A stretch of DNA of 64,000 nt from contig OX393580.1 of assembly GCA_947652605.1 (NCBI GenBank), positions 16,698,159 through 16,762,158 of the forward strand, written 5' to 3'. A program made the position numbers and the translations under genes. Shown piece by piece: positions 35,401 to 47,400 of the stretch (its first letter is position 1; each line of letters opens with the position of its first letter). The notes under the pieces were generated by a model. It did no database searches and was not told the DNA's origin. It saw only the letters and a program-made list of their open reading frames with translations. The DNA comes from Elmis aenea (lineage: Eukaryota > Arthropoda > Insecta > Coleoptera > Elmidae).

Positions 35401-38400
35401 GCAGTATCTAATTACGACATTATGATATAGTGCAGAGTGTATTTCTCTACTGAATGCCAATGATTTTAAATTGTTAACGCTTCTGTTGTACAAGTATGTA
35501 GTAGATAATAAGCAGTGTTGTGGTAATTTTTTAACCAGTTAATTGGCGAGTTTTTAATCAGGCACAAATTTTTATTACTAAAAATACGGAAAGAATTTTA
35601 ATAAGTAAATGTAATGCATTTATCTTGGTGCATGTGGAGTAATTTTTTAGGAGATCCACGCAATATTTCGAGTATTAATGAATTCGTTCCACTTTTGCGA
35701 AATTTTTATTTGAACATCCGTGGGTGATGTCCCAAATGCATTGGCACTAACACATGTTGCATTTTGTAAAAAACAAATATAAAATATTGTCCGCCCACCG
35801 TTCTGCATGAAACATCAAATATGCTTCTCAGTAGGAGAGTATTTTGGTAAAACAATATCAAAAATCCAGGGCCCAGCTTGTAAAAACAAGGCTTTTAGAT
35901 TTTACATTTACGTACCAATGTACACAATGTTTTATAACAGTACAAAATTTTTGAATTATTTTAAAGTGTATATCCTAGCTGTATATTTGGGTTTGATAGC
36001 TTGTGAATATGTTATACAAACTCTAAAGAACACATATCAACCTTCAATTCGTTCAAAAACGTGCAGAGGGAACCAAATTCATGTTTTACAGGGTAACTCG
36101 GTTACCGTAATAGATAGCGAAAATCTGATTTCGTTGAGCTATTTTTTTGAGAAAATAACGCCTATACAATCAGATTTTTTCTATCGGATTCCATTTTGGC
36201 ACTACAGACGAAAAATGAAATTTCATGATTTTTGAAAATTTGCTATAACTTCTTTATTTATTAAATTAGAACAAAATGTTATGTAGGTTTTTTATACAGA
36301 TTTTTATGGTTAATTTAAAAACAAAAGTATTTTTTTAGCCACCTTGACTTTCGAGAAAGTGGGGTAAACTTACATTTTTTTAAATGGAAACCCTAGTTCC
36401 TAGTTAAACATGACTTTATGTGAAAGAGTACTTTTTTAGCTTTTTAAAAATATTTACATTTGTATATTTTTTACAAAAAATAACCGAGATATGGCCAATT
36501 TTGTAAAAATTAGATTATCAAAGTATGCCCTGATTTCGTAAACAAGTGATGTTTGCAATTATTAAACAACACAAGTTATATCCAAGCAAATTATTCAACT
36601 TTTAAGCAAATACGTGTATTCTTTTGTATTTTATTACTCTTTATTGTGCCATTGTGAATATGGCTAAATTTCAACAATAAATTTGTAAAGTTCAATATGT
36701 TAGAAGTTTACATCGTAAGTGATAAAAACGTAACAGCTGCTGCAGAGTTCACTTGGAAATGACGTTTAGTTGTTTAATAAGTGCATACATCACTTGTTTA
36801 CGAAATCATCGCAAACTTTAATAATAAAACTTTTAGAAAATTTGCAATATCTCGGTTAGTTTTTGCAACAAATATATAAAACTATTTATTTTTGAAAAGC
36901 TTAAAAATACTCTTTCACATAAAGTCGTGACAAAAAAGGGTTTCCATTAAAAAAAATGTAAATTTACCCCATATCTCGAATGTCAAGGTGGCTAAAAAAA
37001 TTTTTGTTTTTAAATTAAGCATAAAAATCTGTATGAAAAACCTACGTAACATTTTGATCTAATTTAATAAATAAAGAAGTTATAGCAAATTTTCAAAAAT
37101 GATTAAATGTAATTTTTCGTCTGTAGTGCCAAAATGAAAAGCGATTTAAAAATCTGATTACAAGGGCGTTCTTTTCTCAAAAAAATAGCCCAAGTGACCG
37201 AAATCAGATTTTCGCTATCTTTACGGTAACCTAGATACCCCGTAAAACATTCGAATTGGTCCACCCTGTACATTTATTTTTTTACAGCAGCCCAACATTT
37301 TTGAAATACTTTGGTAATATGTTTTTGGAAAAATTCGAGTTTTCCAATTGGCTTCATAGTTTGTGAATCGTGAAACATATTCTAAAAAATATACACTTTC
37401 AGTTTGTTCAGAAACCTTACAGAAAAATTGTACAGTACTAAAAACATTTGAAACATTTACAAGTGCCTTTGTTGATGGTTTGGAAGGAAAAAAAAAATCG
37501 AAAGTTTTGTCGTTAGCTTGATAGTTGATGAAATTGTTATACCTACTCTTACTAAAGAATATATTTCTACATTTATTTCGTTAATAAACCTTAGAGAAAA
37601 ATTGTTACACATGGTAAAAATTTTAGAAATATCATCAAGTGTAAACCCTAGCAATTTTTTTGCCAAAAATTAAAAACCCGAACATAATTTTCAGAACTAA
37701 ACTTCATCTTATAAAAATTGGTTTGATTTATTGCCCTATGAAGCAGTCACTGTTTTTTTTAAAGCTGAAAATAGATACAAAACTACAAATTTTTAGTGTG
37801 ATATCACAAAAAAATATACATTCAAGCGTCCGTTTCGACGCAAAAAAAAATGCATTCCATTTTAAAATTAAGGAATGATACATCTTTGCTTAAACCGGAA
37901 GTACACCAAATTAATGACGTTACCACTAGGTGTTCTGAAACGTGTCCTTTAAATATCGTTACAAAATTTTCCCATTATCTGCATAATTAATGCACTACAG
38001 TCTCTCTGCAGTCATTATCACCTTCCCACACGGTGGCTACTGTACGACTAATCACCGACGTCAACTCAAATTTCCGTATATAGCGATAGAGCCTGATAGG
38101 TATGACGCCACTAGAATACTCCAGCTGTATGTTACACTGACATTTATCGTCGTAATTATGGCAAGTTTGCTTCCAGTAATGATTACAGGGAATTCACAGA
38201 GTTATAACAGGTTTCTAAAATTAGTGAATTTGCGTATTATATTATGCACCGGAAATGCTTCAGCTGGGAGCGCCGACATGATCTTAATTTAGCCACAACC
38301 ACAAAATTACCTTATTATTGAGAATTGTTAGTTGTTTATTGTGTGGGTTTGGAAGCTGTTGTATGTAAAATCTCTCATTAATTTTTTTATGAACTTTGCG

Positions 38401-41400
38401 TGAAACAATATTAATTCTTTTATGACGGAAAAATTTAAAGATAAATTGTTTTTGATTACTAAACTGGCCCAAAATTGGTCTTAAAATTTAACAAGGGTAC
38501 ACGGAAAATGATGTAGAAAGATGACCGATTAACACTTGAATACAGGGAGGGTGTGAATTGGTGGGTAATTTGAATTAAATTTGCGATCACTATCTTTAGC
38601 AAGATAAAATACGTGAATAACTTAGTATACTGTAATCAAACCATAAAAATTTTAACTCGTAATATTGAGGTAAACAGGCATATGGACCACTTAAAATAAC
38701 ACAAATCTCTTTAAAAGCAACAAATTACTAGATTTTCTATCAATTACTGCAAATTTAAATTAAGCAATACTTTATGGAACAGCATTTCACGACTTTTTTA
38801 TCGACAAAATTAATTTTATACGTTATAAAATTTACTTAACACGTTGCGCAACGGATACTTAAAAACTGCTTTTCAAAAAGCGTTTATTAAAATTGGCAAA
38901 TCCTTTAAGGCCGAATAATTTCATAATTAAACTCATGAACAAAGTTCATGAAAAATAAGGTTGGAGGAAGAAGTTATATTTGATTCTCCGCCCACTAGTG
39001 GTTTAAAAATTGCAATAAATAACAATTTTGAGACCGTCACAGCAAATCAGCTACGATTAATTGGGCAAATCGTAGACTAAATTGTCGTTAAATTTACGAA
39101 CAAATAAGGAATTTGGCGGGAGTGCCTGATGGTACGAACAGTTATTTTTTGTCCAAGGTTTTTTTAAAATTATGTTTGCACTGAGCGCCGATAAATTTGT
39201 TTACATAAAAGATAAACTGTGTTGTAGATTAATGTTTCTATCACAAACAGCTACATAACACACGGGATCAGGCAGTTAAAAAAATCATCACGTGAGAATT
39301 TGATAATCAAACTATATTTCCTTGTTTGGTGAGAGCAAACATCATAGAAATGTCCCTAATAGATATCATGATGTTAACCTGAAACTATGTAAGAGTTTGA
39401 AACTTTGAATATGCTTCCTTAAGAATGTTGCCGACTTGGACAAATGTAGGTTACGAATTACTAAGCACATGTTTGCAAAAGTGCTAATAATAACCGTGTT
39501 AAATCAATCTTTGAGCCAGTTACGATAAAAACGAAGAAAGTATTAAGTTAGCAGTTAATTGGTTAAGAGGTCGTCCTGAAATTTCGGCGTCTGATAGCGT
39601 ATTTCGTGAAATTTTGACAAATTCGCGAACATCTGGCGCGGATGTATGAAGTTCAAGGTCGTTTTAAACTGTCAGTGTTAGGTTTCGATTTGGTTGATGC
39701 CTTTTCCGTATATACCATCAAGCAATTTCATGGTTGTTAGCTGTGATTGCGTAACGAAACTTAATTATTAGGTTTTTCCCTAGAGGATTAATCACAATTA
39801 TTGTATGTGACTAATGAAAGCTACCCCTTAAACTAAGGTTTACTTGTTCACAACCGTTCCTGAGATCTTTCTAATTTTTTAATATGTTAAACACGACATA
39901 TGTTTGAAACAAGCTTTTTGTGATACAAAAATGCACAATTTTCAAAAAATCTCGCGTATACAGGGTGATTGATTGGAACCGGGCATTAAAAATATATGAA
40001 GAATGAAAAAGGGTATTGATTCGAAATTTCGGTTATGACCGTAATGACATATGGCCTGTTTAATGAAAATATTTTCAAGACGGCGACACTTCCGGAAATA
40101 CCGGAAGTTTACGTCTACTTTTTTATTTCAGATACAATGGTTAATTTTTTATTGCATTTTTGGATTTAGCACGTTATTTTAGAGGGATTTTTGATAGCAT
40201 TCCCTATACCCAAGTGCAGTCGTTTTTTAGATTTTTGAAACTGCAATTTTTGCAATCGATGCATTACTTACAGGGCGTCCAAAATTTAATTTTCTTTTAA
40301 TACAACTTCAGACCATTAAAACTCGTTTTTTTTTAAAAATACAATGCCCAAATTATTTTTTCATATTCTAATGCAAAATTACATTCTGCATCAATCTGTA
40401 TTAACGTTTCCTATACCTATCTGCAATAATTTTTTTCAAAATATCCGTGTTTAAATACTTACTCTTGATTTTCATTTTCATGGATACGATAAGAGTGGTT
40501 AAAAGTTATTTATATTGGCATTTGTTGTCATTTCCAACGCTTGCTATTTAAAAAATGTTACGATTTTCTCTTAACTTTTTAAAAAATCCTTAATAACTCG
40601 AAAATTATTGCAGATAGATATAGGAAACGCTAATACAGATTGATGCAGAATTTAATTTTGCATCAGAATATGAAAAAATAATTTGGGCATTGTATTTGAA
40701 AAAAAACGAGTTTTAGTGGTCTGAAGTTGAATTATAAGAAAATTAAATTTTGGACACCCTGTATGTAATGTATCGATTGCAAACATTGCAGTATAAACTC
40801 CAAGGCTACTTCTATCCATAGCCTAAATTTGAGCGTTTTCGCTTAAAAAATGGCGGTGGTAGATAATATTAAGCATCATGATGAAAATCTAAAAATTTTC
40901 AAAAAAGTCCAAAAATCTAAAAAACGGCTGTACTTAGGTATAGGGAAAGCTATCAAAAGTCCCTCTAAAATAAGGTGCTTAATCCAAAAATTTAATCAAA
41001 AATAGACCATTGTATCTGAAATAAGAAAGTAGACGTCAACTTCCGGTATTTCCGGAAGTGTCGCCATCTTGAAAATATTTCCATTAAACAGATCATATGC
41101 CCTTATGGTCATAACCAAAATTTCAGATTAATATCATATTTCATTCTTCATATATTTGTAATGCCCTGTCTCAATCAATCACCCTGTATAAAAACAAGTG
41201 TAGTACAATGATACTTTCGTGAGATATTCCAGAAAATTAACAAAGCAATACGTTGCAAATAAATGTAAATAAGTAACTTACGTTTCGTGAAATTCTGGTG
41301 ATCTTGGCGACGTCCTGAATCCTCCTGTGGGCGACAAGCTTTCGGAATCCGAAAAAGAACTCGTCACCGCAGAAGTTTTGTAGTTAATTTTATTCGGACT

Positions 41401-44400
41401 TCTTAGGGTACCTTCAGTGCTGCTCCTTTTCATAGGATCATATCGTTTGACTTCATCCTTGTAGAACTCCTCTCTGAACTCCCTGCGATAGGGTTGATTC
41501 GCGCGGAGGGCACTTTGCGTAAAAATATTATCTATGGGATCTTTTTTGGCATAAGTCGGGGAAGTTGGCGAGTAATTATATTTGGAAACGTTCGTGTTAT
41601 AATTGGAGGAGTTGTAGTTCGACGAGTTGTAAGTGGAAGCAGGGGAAAAATTGGGAGAGGAGATTTTACTCGAGTACGAATCGGGAAAAACCTGCGTTTG
41701 CACTTTTTTTAGAGTATCTCCCGAACTTTTGTTAAAACTCGCTTTGCGCACCAAACTGGGACTTGAAAGTCCCTTGGAATCCCCGATCATCGTATTGTTA
41801 ACACCGTAAGAGAACGGCCTGCTGTCTTGTCGGGCGTGATAAGGGATATTCTTGTTGTCCTCTTCCTCGTCTATGAAGCGCACATTTTCAAGTCCAAAAG
41901 CGTTTTCAGAATTCGCGGCGTTTGACGATTGACGCGGTTTGACGTCGGGAATGCTTTGTACTGTTAACATCATATCGGTGAGGAGTTCGTCCAGCTCGCG
42001 ATGTTGATCTTCGGGAGTTAGGGGGGAAGGCTGAGCCGTCGGAGGGGGACTAGCAGAGGCGTTAGTGTTGGCGTTCTGTTGGTGACCTGCCCTCACACAA
42101 AAACAATTAATTACCAATTTAGAACAACACTTCCCTCAACACACTTAAGGTGTTAAATAAAGACACAAGACTCGCACAACAGTTGCAGCTTTAAACCTCG
42201 CGGTATTTATGAATGAAAACGTGACATTTCAGTTCGATTTTCAATCCATAAAAATGCAAGTGAGTAAATACTTTCGTAATGACTCACCCATGTACAAATA
42301 AAGTTTTATTAATAATCTCGCGCAGACTCTGGGAATTCGTGATCACAAAATGATGTGCTAACTATTAACATAAACATTCAGTACCGCATGTTTTCGAATT
42401 CGCATAAATATTTATGCTTAAACGATAGTGAAAACTGAACGTTCGAAAGTTATTACATATTCCTAATGGGAAATCGTTCAACAAATATCATACCAGACAG
42501 CTACAAGGCGGTTGTTTAAATTTATACACCACTCAATATGCATTAAAACACTCACAAATTATTTATATAATATAGTGGAATAACTGCTCATTATAAATAA
42601 TAGTTTTCCAATGATTATTTGCATAGACAAAGTAGAAATTGGCAAGAATGAGTCAACAAGAGTTCGCGGAGAGAGTGTTATTTTCTCTAACCTTAGTTGG
42701 TGTGTTGCAGGCTTTTTTTTTTGGTATGTTTCATAGTCGTGCGAAAACAGAAGTAAATAAACAAGTTCTAAATCATTTCTAGGCTATAAAATCCTGCTTG
42801 TTGCAAGTTATTATGTGAATGTGTTAGAAAAAGGACAGATTTAAACTGATTGCATTGATTCAAATATGTTTTCCTAACTTATAGGTACCATCACAGTGCA
42901 AAACTTCAATTTGGTGTGATTTTTTAAACGAATTCCTATATAGCTTAAATGTATTTAAAAAAATGTAGCCTCAAGTAATAGATTTGCTTAAAAAATATTT
43001 ATCACCAAAAAGAATGAAAATAGAAGAATGCATCGCTAAGATCATGTGGTCGCAATTTCCAAGAATCGCACTGTACAGGGTAATCCAAATTTAATGGGAT
43101 TACATGGGTATCTCGCTTAATAGTCAAGATAGAGAAACGGTTAAATTACCTAAAATGTGCAGTTTTTTGGGACAAACTCAGAAAAGTTCGCAAATATATT
43201 TAATCATTTCCGTTTTTCTTGTTTTGTTTTTGTTTTCAAAGACTATTTTTTGTTTCTCATCTTTAAAAAAATTAAAAAACCTTTGCAAATTGCCTTTCAT
43301 TGAAAATCAATACTTCAACCTTAATATATTTGGAAAGGGAAAAAAATAAAGAATTTAAAAAGGTCATAGCCAAATACAGCTTCCATTTAAAAAAAGTTGA
43401 GTCTGTGTCATAACTTTTTAACGGCGACCGTAATATTTTTTTTAGTACAGTGAGCTCGCGTTTTAAGCAACTTTTGGCGGCCAATTCCAATCTAAAAGTT
43501 GCTTATAACGTGAAAGTTGCTTATATGATAGAAATAGAAACGATTCGGTTTTTAACATAAATAAATCTTGTTTTTAGTTACAAAACTAAAAATAAAAGTT
43601 CACCATAACAACGCGACCGCGATCGCGTTGTTATGGTGATCCGTGCGCTACCTATGTCAAACGATATACGCGCGTGCCACGTACCTTCAGTCGTGAACTA
43701 TGTACTTTTACATCTCTAAAACAAAAAAAATATTATGTGATTTCATGGCAAGTATACAGAGCGGATGAAACGGCCTTATTTTACAAGTGTTTACCGGACA
43801 AAACTGTAGTTCATTCACGTAAGAAAAATATTCCCGGGAGAAAAATATCTAAACAACGAGTTACTATTATGGCGTGTGCTAATTCCACCGGCAATCATAA
43901 ATTGAACTTAATGGTCTTTGGTAAATTATATGAAGCCAAAAATTTTTAGTAATTTCACCCACCAGTTTATTATATTATTATACATATACAGCGTCATTCA
44001 AAAAGTCTGCAACAAATGGAAATTTTTTTTATTATTAATTTCAAAAAAATTTATTCCTGATAAAAGTTGGTGCATGGTTTAAAACTAATTTAAGGGGAAA
44101 AAAAGTTTGATAAAAAGTCATAGAACACTAAATTTTACCGATTTTTAAAATATTCGCAAGTGTAAAGGGCCCTTATTTTAAGAGTTACAAAAAAATGTGT
44201 AGGAAAAAGTTATGTAGAATCCAAAAATAAGTCTAGCTTTAAATTTTGACGGTCAAATTCAAATTTTTATTTTTTAAGAAATTTTAACATTCAAAAAGTG
44301 CAACAATTGGAAAAAAAATGTATTATCGATTTTTCTGAAAATTTTATTCTTAATGAAAGTTGGTATATGGTCTAAATCTAATTTTAAGATGAAAAAAAGT

Positions 44401-47400
44401 TTGATAAAAAGTCATATGACACTAGATTTTAGTGGCTTTTTGATTTTTTGAATGTTAAAATTTCGTAAAAAATAAAAATTTGAATTGAACCCTCAGAATT
44501 TAAACATAGCTCGGTTTTTAGATTCTTAATAACTTACTTCCATATAAATAAAATTTTCCATTTGTTGCAGTTTTTTAATGTTCAAATTTCTTAAAAAATA
44601 AAAATTGAAATTCAACCTTCAAAATTTAAATCTAGCCTTATTTCGGGATTCTTAAAAACCCCTTACATATATTTTTTTTGTATCTCTTAAAATAAGGGTA
44701 CTTTACTCTTGCAAATATTTCAAAAATCGCTAATATCTAGTGTCATATGACTTTTTATCAAACTTTTTTTCATCTTAAAATTGCTTTTAGACCATGCACC
44801 AACTTTTATCACGAATAACATTTTCTGAGAAAAAAATAATAAATTTTTTTTTTCATTTGTTGCAGACTTTTTGAATGACGCTGTACCTATATTAATAATC
44901 TCCTAAAAATAAAATGATTTTAAAAAAATCTATCGTTAATCTAATTTTCAAACGATATTTTACTGCCCTTTTAAGTAACCTGAATGTTAAAAAAAACTGA
45001 AAGTGCTATATCACTCAAAATTTTTGTAAAAATGTAAATTTTACGAAAACTGTTGACTTTAGACCCACATAACCTTTTACATTTTTTGAAGAAAATTTTA
45101 AGACGAATCCAAAAATGTAAAAATATACAGATGTTCTTTTTAAAATTTCAAAGTTTGAATCCGTTTCCGGTTGAACCGGAAGTCGCATTGCAACCTTAAT
45201 ATTTCCATCGAATCCGAAAAATACCATAACGCTCAGTTACAAAATTTCATTGTTAAATCTGCAATAGTATTTTAGATATTTGTATTTTTAACTGTCCACT
45301 GACAGTTGCTTATATCGTATACTCCGATACGATAGTTGCTTATATCGAGTGTTGCTTATAACGCGAGTTGCTTATATCGTGGGTTGCTTATAACGCGAGC
45401 TCACTGTACTATCAAAATCTACATAAAAATATCTAAAAATAATCTTCAAAAACTTTTTCGATATTTAAAACAATAAGGGAGATATGACACATTAAAAATA
45501 TAACAACAAAATAGAGTTTTTTTAAATAACTCAAAAACCGGAAATGACAGAATATTTTTGAAAACGGTTCTAAGTTTGTTCCAAAAAACTGCACATTTTT
45601 GGTAATTTGACCGTTTCTCTATCTTGATTATTAAGCGAGATACCCATGTAACCCCATCGAATTTGGACCACCCTGTACAAATCGCAATAGAAGTTAACAA
45701 AACGAGTTAAGTAACACAAAGAAAAACCATTTAACTATTAAAAACAGACATTGTCAAGTTTCTTGTTTACCTGCTGATGAGATGCCAGAGTCCATGGACA
45801 CCGTAAGCGGACTAGAAACTGCGCCAGGCGATAACTCCGACTTCTTTGCTATTGTCGCGTATATACTTCCGTCGAGAGGTCCAAATGTGTGGTTTACGTC
45901 TTCTGCAACAAAAACAGCTGTTAAATATTTCGTTTCACAATTCCCGGGTAACAATAAACACACAATTACACCGCTCTTGCTAAGAATATGCCAACGTTGT
46001 GGCGAAATAACATCAATCATTTCGTTTAGTGACCTGGAAACGTGCACGGCTTGACAAGAGTAATTGTAACCGTAATAATTGTTTCGTATTTATCATCTTT
46101 GAACTTCAAGTACGCTATTAAATGCTAAGTTTTACACGTGTGTGTGTGTAGCTAAGCGCTTTGCCGCGCCTAAGTACATAGAAAATGAAATTTTCTGCAC
46201 TTTCACAAATAAAAAAGTACACAGTCGTTAGCGATTCTGTATTCTTATTCGTTTCTTGCGTATTTAAGTCACAATTTACGTTATCCTAAAAAACAGAGTA
46301 CTTTTTTAACACTTCAAGATTCCCTAAATGGGTGAGTATGCATCTTAAGTATTCTGACGAAGGCAAAAAGAAGTAGAAGCATTGGAGCTACAACGACGAT
46401 GCTCAAGTCTACGAAGTAGCCAGAAAAGCGTAAATAAGAACTTATACAATCATTCGTTTAACACTTCTCTATGCATACGAAACTTAAATTCTCAATAAAA
46501 ATCTAGAGACGACGTGGAAGAGGAGGGTACTCAGAAGAATACACGAAGGTTTGAGAAGGATATTGGTGGAGCAGAACGAATCAGGAAGACATGGTGTGTA
46601 GTGTATGGCCAAAAAATAACAACCATTGCAAGAATACAAAGTTTACGATAGCTAGACCATTTCTACGACTACAAGATGGAAGAAGAACAAAGATTTTACT
46701 GGAAAGTGAAGAAGGTGCGAAGAAAAAAAGAGTTCGACTGCGGAGAAGATGGATGTAGTCAGTAACAGAAGATCCTGAGCAACTCCAGGACCAGGAACGA
46801 AAGAAACTTTCGAAAGGTAGAAAGTGGAAAATGACTTTTAAAGTCTTGGACCTTGAACTTAAAAAAATCTTAACTGCCTTTGGTGTGTTAAGTAGCCCAA
46901 AATACATTTCTGAATTTCAATTTAATGTGAAATATTTTTCCATAGTACAGAATACACAAGTATTCAGAATAAACGACTTTAAATTTAGAATTATAGGGTA
47001 TAAATAATAATATACGGGCACTAAATACATCAAAGAATAACAACTTAAACGATACTTAATAAACTGCGCACAAAATTTAAGTATTATTCCACTTTACATG
47101 CTTAGAAGTTTTATTACTGGCTCTGCTATTGTTGTAAGCTATTTTAAAACACTAAAAATGCCAAGGATAAAAAACTAACTGCAAGGATAATGCAATTTTA
47201 CTATGTGATTTGAAGTTTTAAACCAATAACGATTCTCTAGTCGTTGCACAGATTGGAGTACAACAATTTTTCTTTAAGTTGTCTTTCCCACAACACATGA
47301 TAACCATTAAGCGTCTAAGGCACATCGCGAACGACTAAACAGCTATTTGCAAGACAAATACGTAGGGAAAACGATGTAATCATGTTGTTTAAAATAAAGA

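Larger units (their letters stand above)
43448..45406 (+). mobile_element. Pogo/Tigger-like element (middle shell)
   Basis: The inverted ends CAGTGAGCTCGCGTTTTAAG / TTATAACGCGAGCTCACTG are flanked by TA. Subterminal GTTGCTTATA(A/T)CG repeats occur on both sides. Inside is a fragment of a pogo-type transposase, then a nested MITE. A segment at about 45010-45150 matches the arms of the 14171-16453 palindrome and is another small invader. Confidence 0.82.
43076..45675. mobile_element. Mariner-type element split by a pogo element (outer shell)
   Basis: The ends are CAGGGTAATCCAAATTTAAT and its mirror ending TTTGGACCACCCTG, with TA at 43074-43075 and 45676-45677. The mirrored arms are 43076-43447 and 45407-45675. 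Everything between is a later insertion. It lies in the tensin intron before exon 2. Confidence 0.85.

Noticed and set aside
35807..36235. 142-codon open frame (+)
   Set aside because: Its last third is the left arm of the foldback element at 36064 and the first part has no family resemblance, so it is a composite chance frame.
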